DNA of 49,225 nt from HGM12713 sp045593725 (GTDB taxonomy: Bacteria; Bacillota; Clostridia; Oscillospirales; CAG-272), in the NCBI GenBank assembly GCA_045593725.1, contig JAZNXE010000027.1:1-49225 (forward strand), written 5' to 3'. The notes under the pieces are model-generated. The model was not told the DNA's origin. It saw nothing but the letters and a program-made list of their open reading frames with translations, and did not search any database. The position numbers and the translations under genes were made by a program. Below, piece after piece: positions 14,598 through 23,304 of the stretch; the stretch's first letter is position 1, and every line of letters starts with the position of its first letter.

Positions 14598-15992
14598 ATG
14601 GCACAAGTAAAAATTACAGAAACAGTTCTTCGCGACTCGCATCAGTCGCTTGTCGCAACGAGAATGACAACAGAGGAGATGCTCCCCATATTGGGCGCTC
14701 TCGATAAAGTAGGATACCACTCTCTTGAGGCTTGGGGAGGAGCGACCTTTGACTCCTGTCTGCGTTTCCTTAACGAGGACCCTTGGGAAAGACTTCGCAA
14801 GATTCGCGCTGAGGTAAAGAACACTAAGCTCCAGATGCTCTTCAGAGGACAGAATATCCTCGGCTACCGTCACTATTCCGACGACGTGGTTGAGTATTTC
14901 GTCCAGAAGTCTATTGCTAACGGAATTGACATCCTCAGAATATTCGACGCGCTTAACGACGCACGCAATCTTGAGACCGCTATTAAGGCGACCAAGAAGG
15001 AGGGCGGTCACGTTCAGGCTGCTATCAGCTACACAACGGGTCCCGTATATACCCTCGAATATTTCACCAATTACGCAAAGACTCTTGAGGATATGGGCGC
15101 TGATTCCATTTGTATCAAGGATATGGCAGGACTTCTTAAGCCTTACGACGCATACGACCTTGTAAAGGCACTCAAGGAAACCGTAAAGGTTCCGATTCAG
15201 GTTCATACCCACTACACCTCAGGACTTGCTTCCATGACTCTTATGAAGTCCATAGAGGCGGGCGCGGATATCGTTGACACAGCAATTTCTCCCATGGCTC
15301 TGGGAACCTCCCAGCCTCCTACGGAGGCGCTTGTAGCGACCCTTGCGGGAACAGAGTATGACACGGGTATTAAGCTTGAACAGCTTGATGAGATAACCAA
15401 GTATTTCGCTCCCATAAGAGAGAAGTATCTTGCAAGCGGACTGCTTGACCCCAAGATGCTCAAGGTTGACGTAAACGCTCTCATTTATCAGGTTCCCGGC
15501 GGAATGCTTTCCAACCTTGTTTCTCAGCTCAAGCAGGCAGGTAAGTCGGATAAGCTTACCGAGGTTCTTGAGGAAGTACCGAGAGTAAGAGCAGACGCAG
15601 GATATCCTCCTCTTGTAACCCCTTCCTCGCAGATAGTTGGAACTCAGGCAGTGTTCAACGTTATCGGCGGTGAGAGATACAAGATGGTCACAAAGGAATT
15701 TAAGGGACTTGTTGAGGGACAGTACGGTAAGTCCCCTGTGGCAATCGACCCTGAGTTTACCAAGAAGATAATCGGGGATACGCCTGTTATCACCTGCCGT
15801 CCCGCGGACAATATAGCTCCCGAGCTTGACAGCCTTCGCGAGAAGATCAAGCCCTATATGGAGCAGGAGGAGGACGTTCTGTCCTACGCGCTCTTCGAGC
15901 AGGTAGCTCTTAAGTTCTTCGAGTACAGAAAGGCAAGGAAGTACGGTCTTGACAGCAATTCCGACGCTTCTCTTGGCATTCATAACGCATAA
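14598..15992 (+). CDS. oadA: Pyruvate/oxaloacetate carboxyltransferase (OadA / transcarboxylase 5S-like), no biotin domain
   Basis: TIM-barrel carboxyltransferase that exchanges a carboxyl group between oxaloacetate/pyruvate and biotin. 464 aa: the barrel plus conserved C-domain, without the C-terminal biotinyl domain of enteric OadA (~590 aa), thus like the 5S subunit of propionibacterial transcarboxylase. Active-site motifs: TVLRDSHQS (metal ligand D13), EAWGGATFD, LFRGQNILGY, CIKDMAGLL (K174, the carbamylated lysine position), QVHTHYTSG (H203, H205). SD CGGAGG precedes ATG 14598. Last gene of the operon, 19 nt after oadB, then a strong terminator. Likely carries out oxaloacetate decarboxylation or, with the first gene, transcarboxylation. 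Confidence 0.94.
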   Translation: MAQVKITETVLRDSHQSLVATRMTTEEMLPILGALDKVGYHSLEAWGGATFDSCLRFLNEDPWERLRKIRAEVKNTKLQMLFRGQNILGYRHYSDDVVEYFVQKSIANGIDILRIFDALNDARNLETAIKATKKEGGHVQAAISYTTGPVYTLEYFTNYAKTLEDMGADSICIKDMAGLLKPYDAYDLVKALKETVKVPIQVHTHYTSGLASMTLMKSIEAGADIVDTAISPMALGTSQPPTEALVATLAGTEYDTGIKLEQLDEITKYFAPIREKYLASGLLDPKMLKVDVNALIYQVPGGMLSNLVSQLKQAGKSDKLTEVLEEVPRVRADAGYPPLVTPSSQIVGTQAVFNVIGGERYKMVTKEFKGLVEGQYGKSPVAIDPEFTKKIIGDTPVITCRPADNIAPELDSLREKIKPYMEQEEDVLSYALFEQVALKFFEYRKARKYGLDSNSDASLGIHNA

Positions 15993-16028
15993 AAACATCC
16001 CGACATCAAAAGATGTCGGGATGTTTTT
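15991..16028. terminator. Bidirectional terminator between oadA and the lipoprotein gene
   Basis: ACATCCCGACATC (15995-16007), AAAA loop, GATGTCGGGATGT (16012-16024), flanked by A and T runs. Confidence 0.95.
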
Positions 16029-16054
16029 ATCTCATTATTTATAAAGTATTGGTA

Positions 16055-17365
16055 TTACCAAAGCACTTTTCCGGAGAGATAGGAGAGGTAGGCATCGTTT
16101 CCGGAACGCGTTTCGTCAAACAGTGGATTTTCTACAACTCCCTTTCCTCCCGTGCTTGCTGACAGATAAGCATTACGCGTATAGATGCTCTCCTCGTGGA
16201 ACGTGACCTTGCTGCTTCTTATTATTCCATTGAATTTTCCGTTATTTGCTACCTTGAAGCCTATTTGAGCGCCCGAATAGGCATACCAATAAGAGAAGCA
16301 GCTGTTGTAAACGTGTTTAGAGTTCTCCTCCATTTGAAATCCTACGGAAAAATGGTCGGAATAGCACATATCATACCAATTTCCGCTGGCTCCCCAGTAG
16401 TTATCCAAAAAGCCTACGCTCGATGAATATGAGAGGACCCCCTCATTTACGAAAAGCGGGTGAATATTGCGTAGGAGATTTGATGAGCTCTTTATTTTAA
16501 GGCCTGTCTGGAATCCGGTTATACGCATGTTTGTCAGTGTATTATCCCAGCCCTCTATCAACACACCGACAGAGTCAGCGCTGTAAGCGCCTTCGATATT
16601 TACATTCATAATATCTGCGTCCGAGGAGCGGTTATTAGCACCTTCCTTTATGTGTAAGCCAGTAATGGCGTTCTTGATGGACACGCTTTCCACCAGAGTT
16701 TCACGTCCGCTGTCTATGGATACGCCGTTGGCTATACCGTTTCCGTTGATTATACCGCCCTTAAGGAAGTAATTGCTACCGGGTTGCGAAATGTCATTGT
16801 AGGGTTCGCTTGCTCCCAGCATTATAATTGCGTCGGTGCTTCCGCCTGTCCAATCATCCATTGCCTTTATTTCTGCGTAGTTTGAAAGCATAAGGGAAAC
16901 GCTTGTTTCATAATAAGCAGAGGTTTTTATCGGTTTTGTTACCAAATATTCTCCGTCAGGGAAGAAAATAACTCTCTTGGGGTTTTCATCAATTATATTC
17001 TGGATTTTATCGGATACGTCCTCGCCCGTGCCGGGCTCAATACCGCATTCGGTAACTACAAGGTAGCTTGTAAGCTGACCGTCAAAAATTAGGGGGGTGT
17101 TTAAGCCGTCATGTCCGTCGTCGCCGTTTTCGCCGTTTAGTCCGTTTTTGCCGTTTTTGCCGTCTTTGCCCGGATCACCCTTAAGGGATGCTAACCATTC
17201 ATCGAGCGTGCCCTCAAAGCCGTTTTGGACAGCCAGCTCGTAGGCACTGAGTCCGTCCTTGCCGTCTGCTCCAACGGGCATGGAGGACAAATCACAGGAT
17301 GTGAGCATAAGAATAAGTAAAACAGAAATTACGGAAAGCAGAGTTCTTGTTATTGTTTTTTTCAT
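16055..17365 (-). CDS. Lipoprotein with collagen-like segment and parallel beta-helix domain
   Basis: 436 aa. Signal peptide with lipobox LTSC (C24), so probably lipid-anchored outside the membrane. Residues 34-62 hold a GKDGLSAYELAVQNG..GT.DEWLASL motif common in Firmicute surface proteins; residues 63-89 are nine Gly-X-Y triplets (GDP GKD GKN GKN GLN GEN GDD GHD GLN). The rest resembles a pectate-lyase-like right-handed beta-helix: FFPDGEYLVTKPI, then short repeats with Asn and Gly at turns (GGIINGNGIANGVSID). Such folds often bind or cleave polysaccharide; no catalytic residues could be assigned. ATG 17365 follows AAGGAGAT. The upstream 34-aa gene ends 10 nt before it, suggesting co-transcription. 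Confidence 0.75.
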   Translation of the reverse strand: MKKTITRTLLSVISVLLILMLTSCDLSSMPVGADGKDGLSAYELAVQNGFEGTLDEWLASLKGDPGKDGKNGKNGLNGENGDDGHDGLNTPLIFDGQLTSYLVVTECGIEPGTGEDVSDKIQNIIDENPKRVIFFPDGEYLVTKPIKTSAYYETSVSLMLSNYAEIKAMDDWTGGSTDAIIMLGASEPYNDISQPGSNYFLKGGIINGNGIANGVSIDSGRETLVESVSIKNAITGLHIKEGANNRSSDADIMNVNIEGAYSADSVGVLIEGWDNTLTNMRITGFQTGLKIKSSSNLLRNIHPLFVNEGVLSYSSSVGFLDNYWGASGNWYDMCYSDHFSVGFQMEENSKHVYNSCFSYWYAYSGAQIGFKVANNGKFNGIIRSSKVTFHEESIYTRNAYLSASTGGKGVVENPLFDETRSGNDAYLSYLSGKVLW

Positions 17366-17375
17366 AATTATCTCC

Positions 17376-17480
17376 TTAGGCAAACAGGAAAAAGAGAAGT
17401 GTGGATGCTGCGCCTGCCGCCATAAGTCCGGCGAGTACCCAGCACATAATTCTGATGAAGGGTTGGTTTTTCTTATTCAT
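17376..17480 (-). CDS. 34-residue single-span membrane peptide
   Basis: Short frame beginning MNKKNQPFIRIMCWVLAG and ending LLFFLFA with TAA at 17378-17376. Polar, basic N-terminus followed by one hydrophobic helix (about residues 11-33). SD AAAGGA lies 9-10 nt before ATG 17480. It sits 16 nt after the ParC-like gene and its stop overlaps the spacer carrying the lipoprotein SD, so it fits neatly in an operon. Length and pattern resemble the short DUF4044-type Firmicute membrane proteins, a comparison from memory. Function unknown. Confidence 0.65.
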   Translation of the reverse strand: MNKKNQPFIRIMCWVLAGLMAAGAASTLLFFLFA

Positions 17481-17496
17481 CTTTAAATATCCTTTC

Positions 17497-19743
17497 TTAG
17501 ATGTTGGTGGTATCTATTGAGAGCTGAAGGGCGGAAAGGTCGCTGTCGGGAATGCTTTGACCTCCTGCGGGAATTTTCAGCTTTTTATATCCCTTGGAGT
17601 AAGACTCGGGAATATTGTCGGTGGCGTAAAGCAGCTTGTTATTTTTCTTCATAGTCATAAGTGTCACGCCGCCCGAGGTTCTGGTTGCCTTGATGGGAAT
17701 GAGCGAGGATTTGATAGTGATAGCCCGCTCCGCGTCGCTGACAAGGAGTATTTCAATTGGGTCTTTATCCGACTCGTAGAACACACCGCAAATAGGCGAG
17801 GCACAGGAGTAAGCGTTGATAAGCTTTCTTCTGTTGCCCTTGGTTTCGTACGAGCTTGCGGGGATGCGGACTCCCTTGCCGTTCTCGAAGATGTAAACGA
17901 AGTTCTCGTTTTCGGGATATCCCTTTTGCACCCGCATAAATACGGGACGCTCACCCTCGTCCATTCCGAGCTTTGCGGGAAGGAACTCTCCCATTGCGGA
18001 TGCCTTGCAGCATTCAAAATCGGCGGTCTTGGCTCTGAAGAGCTGACATTTGTTGGTGACGAATACAAGCTCCGAGAGATTGTCTGTTTCAGCGAAATGT
18101 GTGAGCACGTCGTTTTCCTTAAGCTTTTGCTCGTCATTGCCGCGGAGCGACTGAAGGGTTATCTTCTTGAAGTAGCCCTCCTTGGTGAGATACAGACGGA
18201 CGTTGTAATTTTCTATCTCCTCCTTCTCGTCGTATTCCTCGATATCCTCGGAGTACATTATTTGAGAGCGGCGGGGCTGTCCGTACTTTTTCTTTATCTC
18301 TGTGAGCTGTGCGGAAATAAGAGCCTTTTGCTTAAGCTCGTCGCCCAGAATTTCTTCTATTTTAGCTATCTCAGCCTCAAGGCTTGATATTTCACCTATT
18401 CTGTTGAGAATATACTGCTTATTAAGATTGCGGAGCTTTATCTCGGCAATGTAATCTGCCTGTGTTTCGTCAATGCCAAAGCCCGCCATAAGGTTGGGGA
18501 TAACGTCCTCCTCCTTCTCGGTGTTGCGGATTATACGTATAGCCTTGTCAATATCAAGGAGTATTTTTGCAAGACCGTAAAGCAGATGGAGCTTATCCTT
18601 TTTCTTTTTGAGGTCGAAATTCAATTCTCTCCTTACGCATACCAGACGGAATTTTATCCATTCCTTAAGTATTTCTATAACACCCATCTGGCGGGGAGAG
18701 GAATCTATGAGGACGTTGAAGTTACACTTAAAGCTGTCCTCAAGGGGGGTGCTCTTGAAAAGCTTTGCCATAAGCTTGTCGGGGTCAACTCCGCGGCGCA
18801 GGTCCAGAGTGAGCTTAAAGCCGCTGAGTCCCGTTTCATTTCTGAAGTCGGTAACGTCCTTCAGCTTTCCTTCCTTTACCATATCCGCGATTTTGTTTTG
18901 TATCATCTCGCAGGAGGTGGAATAGGGGATCTGTATTATATCTATGCAGTTCTGCGACTTGTCGTAATTATAGCGTGAGCGTATCTTTACAGAGCCTGAG
19001 CCTGTTTCGTATATCTGACGCATATCCTCGCGATTGTAAAGTATAATTCCGCCGCCGGGGAAATCGGGGGCCTTGATTATATCCATTATCTTATCGGTGG
19101 ATACGTTGGGATTTTTAAGTATAGCGATAGTTCCGTCGCATATCTCTGAGAGGTTAAAGGAGCATATATTTGACGCCATACCTACGGCAATGCCCGTATT
19201 AGGTGTAACGAGTATGTTGGGGAAGGTGGTGGGAAGAAGCACAGGCTCCTTCATAGTGTTATCGTAGTTGTCAACGAAATCCACCGCGTCCTTATCTATT
19301 CCGCGGAAAAGCTCACTGCAAAAGCTATCAAGCTTTACCTCGGTATAACGGGATGCCGCGAATTTCATATTAGACGAATACTGCTTACCGAAGCTTCCCT
19401 TGGAGTCTATGAGGGGGTGAAGGAGCGACTCGTTTCCCCTTGTCAGTCGAACCATAGTTTCGTATATAGCCATATCTCCGTGAGGATTGAGCTTCATAGT
19501 CTGTCCTACTACGTTGGCGCTCTTGGTTCTGTTGCCCGTTAAAAGCCCCATTTTGTACATAGTGTAGAGAAGCTTTCTGTGAGAGGGCTTAAGCCCGTCT
19601 ATCTCGGGTATAGCTCGGGAAACTATAACGCTCATTACGTAAGGCATATAATTCTTTTCGATAGTATCCGTAATCAGCTGCTCCTGGGCGGGAGCGTAAA
19701 TTATTTCACTGATATCCTTTGCTTTAGATGCTTTCTTTGCCAT
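17497..19743 (-). CDS. parC: Type IIA topoisomerase subunit A (ParC/GyrA-like), orphan
   Basis: DNA-cleaving subunit of a type II topoisomerase. 748 aa. N-terminal breakage-reunion domain: RAIPEIDGLKPSHRKLLY, QTMKLNPHGDMAIYETMVR, catalytic tyrosine Y133 in AASRYTEVK, PNILVTPNTGIAVGMA. A coiled-coil tower and C-gate region follow, then a C-terminal beta-pinwheel-like part without a recognisable GyrA-box. This favours ParC or a divergent paralogue over GyrA. Residues matching E. coli GyrA S83 and D87 are M91 and E95, unusual in the quinolone-binding site. No parE or gyrB adjoins. SD AAGGACGG precedes ATG 19743. Whether it pairs with a distant ParE cannot be judged here. Confidence 0.88.
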   Translation of the reverse strand: MAKKASKAKDISEIIYAPAQEQLITDTIEKNYMPYVMSVIVSRAIPEIDGLKPSHRKLLYTMYKMGLLTGNRTKSANVVGQTMKLNPHGDMAIYETMVRLTRGNESLLHPLIDSKGSFGKQYSSNMKFAASRYTEVKLDSFCSELFRGIDKDAVDFVDNYDNTMKEPVLLPTTFPNILVTPNTGIAVGMASNICSFNLSEICDGTIAILKNPNVSTDKIMDIIKAPDFPGGGIILYNREDMRQIYETGSGSVKIRSRYNYDKSQNCIDIIQIPYSTSCEMIQNKIADMVKEGKLKDVTDFRNETGLSGFKLTLDLRRGVDPDKLMAKLFKSTPLEDSFKCNFNVLIDSSPRQMGVIEILKEWIKFRLVCVRRELNFDLKKKKDKLHLLYGLAKILLDIDKAIRIIRNTEKEEDVIPNLMAGFGIDETQADYIAEIKLRNLNKQYILNRIGEISSLEAEIAKIEEILGDELKQKALISAQLTEIKKKYGQPRRSQIMYSEDIEEYDEKEEIENYNVRLYLTKEGYFKKITLQSLRGNDEQKLKENDVLTHFAETDNLSELVFVTNKCQLFRAKTADFECCKASAMGEFLPAKLGMDEGERPVFMRVQKGYPENENFVYIFENGKGVRIPASSYETKGNRRKLINAYSCASPICGVFYESDKDPIEILLVSDAERAITIKSSLIPIKATRTSGGVTLMTMKKNNKLLYATDNIPESYSKGYKKLKIPAGGQSIPDSDLSALQLSIDTTNI

Positions 19744-19790
19744 TTGGCTACCGTCCTTATTATTATGTTTAAGAGTCCAGGGGCGTTAAG

Positions 19791-20825
19791 CTATACCTTT
19801 TTTACGGTGTGCGCCGCCGCTCTTATCATTCTGTTATAAAGTGCTAATCCCAGTCCGTGGAGAGGTGGGAGATGGGCATATATTATATCCGCGCCCATAG
19901 TGTCCGCCTGCCGTAGAGCACCGAACAGCCTTTGCCCTTGGGTTTGAAGGTCGTCCCGACAGCCTACGTCAATAAGCTTTGCCCCCGAAAGTATATCTGC
20001 TTCCTCGGAATAGCAAAGTATAACGCAATTCTCGCTCTTTGACGCTTTTTTAAAAAAGGCGACGAGGTCATTCTCGCTGCCATCAAGAAGCACCAAGGGT
20101 GAGGAGGGAGCGTAATGCCTGTATTTCATTCCCGGGGAGAGGGGACGCTCGTTTTGCGCCAGAGCGTGTGTTACCGCAGAGGATATTTCCACCTCATCGC
20201 ACACACATCTCAGGGCGTCGGCGGTGATAGCGCCCGGACGAAGGAGGATAGCTTTGCTTCCCTCCAGCTTTACTATTGTGGATTCAAGTCCTATCTCACA
20301 TTCGTCGCCATCTATGATAGCATCTATCTTGCCGTTCATATCGCTTATGACGTGAGAGGCGGAGGTGGGTGAGGGAGAGCCTGAAATGTTAGCGGAGGGA
20401 GCGGCTATTGGGACTCCCGCCGCGGATATCAGCGCTCTGGCTATTTCGTGGGAGGGGCAGCGTACAGCCACCGAGTCAAGTCCTCCCGTGACCTCTGAGG
20501 GAATAGTGTTCTTCTTTGGTAATATTACGGTAAGCGGTCCGGGCATAAATGCACGTGCCAGCTTGTAATAGAGCGGGGAGGTGTAGGCGTAGCCTTCGGC
20601 ATCCTCTGCTCTTGATATATGTATAATCAGGGGATTGTCGGAGGGTCTGCCCTTGGCTGCGTATATTTTCAGCGCGGCATCCTTGCGTGTTGCGTCTGCT
20701 CCAAGACCATATACAGTTTCGGTTGGGAAAGCGACCAGCCCTCCGCTCTTTATTATATCGGCACAGCTCTCTATGGAGATGGGGTCGATATGATCCTTGT
20801 CTATTTTAAAAATCCTTGTATCCAT
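19791..20825 (-). CDS. tsaC: Threonylcarbamoyl-AMP synthase (Sua5 type)
   Basis: Makes threonylcarbamoyl-AMP from threonine, bicarbonate and ATP for the t6A37 modification of ANN-decoding tRNAs. 344 aa: N-terminal YrdC domain (VAFPTETVYGLGADA, KGRPSDNPLIIHI, PGPLTVILP, APSANISGSPSPT, STIVKL) and C-terminal Sua5 domain (LSPGMKYRHYAP at the linker, LPPLHGLGLALYNRMIRAA at the end). ATG 20825 is used: AAGGA ends 6 nt upstream, inside the prfA stop region. A TTG six bases earlier is less likely. Nine bases after prfA, so both translation-related genes share an operon. Confidence 0.95.
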   Translation of the reverse strand: MDTRIFKIDKDHIDPISIESCADIIKSGGLVAFPTETVYGLGADATRKDAALKIYAAKGRPSDNPLIIHISRAEDAEGYAYTSPLYYKLARAFMPGPLTVILPKKNTIPSEVTGGLDSVAVRCPSHEIARALISAAGVPIAAPSANISGSPSPTSASHVISDMNGKIDAIIDGDECEIGLESTIVKLEGSKAILLRPGAITADALRCVCDEVEISSAVTHALAQNERPLSPGMKYRHYAPSSPLVLLDGSENDLVAFFKKASKSENCVILCYSEEADILSGAKLIDVGCRDDLQTQGQRLFGALRQADTMGADIIYAHLPPLHGLGLALYNRMIRAAAHTVKKV

Positions 20826-20834
20826 TATCAATCC

Positions 20835-21908
20835 TTAAACGGTTTCTGCACTTTTGAGCTTTTCCGCGGTATCAGCGGTAATCAGCGCGTCTATCATAGC
20901 GCCGATATTCCCGTTCAGAAAGCTATCAAGAGAGAACAGTGTCATTCCTATTCTGTGGTCGGTTATGCGTCCTTGGGGGTAATTGTAGGTGCGGATGCGC
21001 TCACTTCTGTCCCCTGTGCCTACCTGACTGCGCCTGTCGGAGGCTATTTTTTCGTTTTGCTCCGTGACCTTCATATCATACAGCTTGGTTTTAAGCATTT
21101 TGAGTGCCTTATCGCGGTTCTTGAACTGACTGCGCTCCTCCTGACACTCTATAACTATACCCGTGGGCTTGTGGGTGAGTCTTACGGCAGATTCGGTCTT
21201 GTTTATGTGCTGACCGCCCGCGCCGCTTGATTTGCAGGATTCTATTATGATGTCGGCGGGATTTATCTCTATTTCCACGTCCTCTGCCTCGGGGAGCACT
21301 GCTACCGTCGCGGTGGAGGTCTGTATCCTGCCCTGAGATTCGGTTTCGGGAACACGCTGAACGCGGTGAACTCCGCTTTCAAATTTGAAGCGCGAGTAAG
21401 CGCCGTCCCCCTCTATCATAAAGGTTATCTCCTTGAAGCCACCAAGCTCGGTTTCGCTTGCGTTCATAAGGGAGGTCTTGAAGCCGCTTGATTCGGCGTA
21501 CATAGTGTACATACGGTAAAGCACACCCGCAAAGAGAGCTGCCTCCTCGCCACCCGCGCCGCTTCGTATCTCGACCATAACGTTTTTATCGTCGTTGGGG
21601 TCGCGGGGAAGAAGGAGTATCTTCAGCTCCTCAAGAAGAGCTTCTATTTTCATCTTTATTTCTTTGTATTCTCCGTTAACAAGCTCACGCATATCGGCGT
21701 CAAGAGAGTCCTCAAGCATTGCCCTTAGCTCCTCCTGCTCCGAGGATGCCGATTTGTATTCACGGTATTTCTCAATTACGGGGGTAAGAGCCTTATACTC
21801 CTTCATAAGCGCGGCAAAGCGCTCCTGTGCGGAGAATATGTCGGGGGATGCAAGCTCCTCCTCTATTGCGATATAGCGCCTTTCGGCATCCTTGAGCTTT
21901 TCTAACAT
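20835..21908 (-). CDS. prfA: Peptide chain release factor 1
   Basis: Recognises UAA/UAG stop codons and triggers peptide release on the ribosome. 357 aa, standard length. N-terminal helical domain 1, then VEIRSGAGGEEAALFAG, HRVQRVPETESQGRIQTS, and the catalytic GGQ loop in SSGAGGQHINKTESAVR, with RLTHKPTGIVIECQEERSQ after it; the RIRTYNYPQGRITDHR end is diagnostic of RF1/RF2. RF1 rather than RF2 is supported by the uninterrupted start without a programmed frameshift and by its pairing with Sua5. SD AGAGGAAG precedes ATG 21908. 19 nt after the M18 peptidase gene. No prmC methyltransferase in the window. Confidence 0.96.
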   Translation of the reverse strand: MLEKLKDAERRYIAIEEELASPDIFSAQERFAALMKEYKALTPVIEKYREYKSASSEQEELRAMLEDSLDADMRELVNGEYKEIKMKIEALLEELKILLLPRDPNDDKNVMVEIRSGAGGEEAALFAGVLYRMYTMYAESSGFKTSLMNASETELGGFKEITFMIEGDGAYSRFKFESGVHRVQRVPETESQGRIQTSTATVAVLPEAEDVEIEINPADIIIESCKSSGAGGQHINKTESAVRLTHKPTGIVIECQEERSQFKNRDKALKMLKTKLYDMKVTEQNEKIASDRRSQVGTGDRSERIRTYNYPQGRITDHRIGMTLFSLDSFLNGNIGAMIDALITADTAEKLKSAETV

Positions 21909-21927
21909 AGCTTCCTCTTAAAATAAA

Positions 21928-23304
21928 TTATCTGTCAAAATTATAGAATGCCTTAATGGCTTTGTGTGTTTCGTAAACGTCCACCTTTGATACTACCTCG
22001 TAGGGAGAGTGCATAGCGATAACGGGAACGCCAAGGTCAATGGTTTCGATATTGTGCTTCGCGATATATTTTGCCACGGTTCCGCCGCCGCCCGCATCTA
22101 CCTTGCCAAGCTCAGCTGACTGCCATATAACTCCGTCCTTTTCCATAGCCGCGCGAAGCCAAGCGATAAATTCGGGGTTTGCGTCATTGGTGCTGCCCTT
22201 GCCGCCGCTTCCGGTATATTTTGTAAATATTGTGCCACAGCCTACGAAAGCCGAGTTCATCTTCTCAAACACATCGGGGAAGGTAGGGTCAAAGCCCGCT
22301 GAAACGTCTGCGGAAAGGCACTTTGAATTAGCTCTCAGCAGGGCGGGGGATATTCCAAAGGCATCCGCGATAGCGTTTATTATATCAAGCATAAGGTCGC
22401 TCTGCATACCGCTGACACCGTCGCTGCCTGTTTCTTCCTTGTCCGCCAGAATGCACATCAGTGAATGAGAGCAGTCGGTATCTATTGAGTCGAATAGAGC
22501 TGTGAGGGAGGGATAGGCGCAAACGCGGTCGTCGTGACCGTATGAGCCGATGAGCGAGCGGTCAAAGCCTACGTCGCGAGCCTTAGCCGCGGGAACAACG
22601 CAAAGCTCGGAGGAGAAGAAGTCATCCTCGGTTATGCCGTACTTTTCGTTAATGAGAGCCATTACGGCATTCTTTACCGAGTCATCCTCGTCCTCGGGCA
22701 TATTGCCGATAAGCACGTTGAGCTGTTCTCCCTTTATTGCCTCGGAGAGTGGAAGCTTTGCTTGCTCACGTCCAAGGTGGGGCAGCAGGTCGGAGATATA
22801 GAATACAGGGTCCTCGTCCTTCTCGCCTATGCATACGTCTATGGTATTGCCGTCCTTTGTTATTACAACACCGTGAAGCGCGAGAGGTGTCGCTACCCAC
22901 TGATATTTGCGTATGCCGCCGTAGTAATGGGTCTTAAAGAACGCCATTCCTCCGTCCTCGTAGAGAGGGCACTGCTTAAGGTCTATTCTGGGAGCATCTA
23001 TGTGAGATGCCGCTATACGCAGACCGTCCTTCACGCCGTCACTTCCAATAGTGAATATAAACAGGTTCTTTCCTCTGTTGTTATAATAAAGGCGGTCGCC
23101 CTTTTTTATCTTGTCGCCGAATTTATATTCACGGAAATCCTTTGCCCCAAGCATAGTAATAACCGTTTTTACCGCCTCGCGCTCGGTTTTTGCCGCGTCG
23201 AGGAATTTTTTGTAGCCCTCGGCATAAGCAAAGGCGCTCTCTACCGTCAGCTTGTCAGCCTTTTTATAAACTGTTTCTTTTTTGTAAAGTATATTCTTGT
23301 TCAT
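21928..23304 (-). CDS. M18 family aminopeptidase
   Basis: Zinc aminopeptidase of the dodecameric, tetrahedral M18 group (ApeB/DAP-like), trimming N-terminal residues, often acidic ones. 458 aa. Metal and catalytic motifs in order: ASHIDAPRIDLK, SYGHDDRVCAYPSL, LADKEETGSDG, a DVSAGFDPTF segment, and C-terminal VIAMHSPYEVVSK. The family normally has an N-terminal catalytic half interrupted by a dimerisation domain, as here. ATG 23304 overlaps the TGA of the lytic transglycosylase gene by four bases; SD GAGGT lies upstream. No signal peptide, so cytoplasmic. Substrate preference is not readable from the sequence. Confidence 0.92.
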   Translation of the reverse strand: MNKNILYKKETVYKKADKLTVESAFAYAEGYKKFLDAAKTEREAVKTVITMLGAKDFREYKFGDKIKKGDRLYYNNRGKNLFIFTIGSDGVKDGLRIAASHIDAPRIDLKQCPLYEDGGMAFFKTHYYGGIRKYQWVATPLALHGVVITKDGNTIDVCIGEKDEDPVFYISDLLPHLGREQAKLPLSEAIKGEQLNVLIGNMPEDEDDSVKNAVMALINEKYGITEDDFFSSELCVVPAAKARDVGFDRSLIGSYGHDDRVCAYPSLTALFDSIDTDCSHSLMCILADKEETGSDGVSGMQSDLMLDIINAIADAFGISPALLRANSKCLSADVSAGFDPTFPDVFEKMNSAFVGCGTIFTKYTGSGGKGSTNDANPEFIAWLRAAMEKDGVIWQSAELGKVDAGGGGTVAKYIAKHNIETIDLGVPVIAMHSPYEVVSKVDVYETHKAIKAFYNFDR

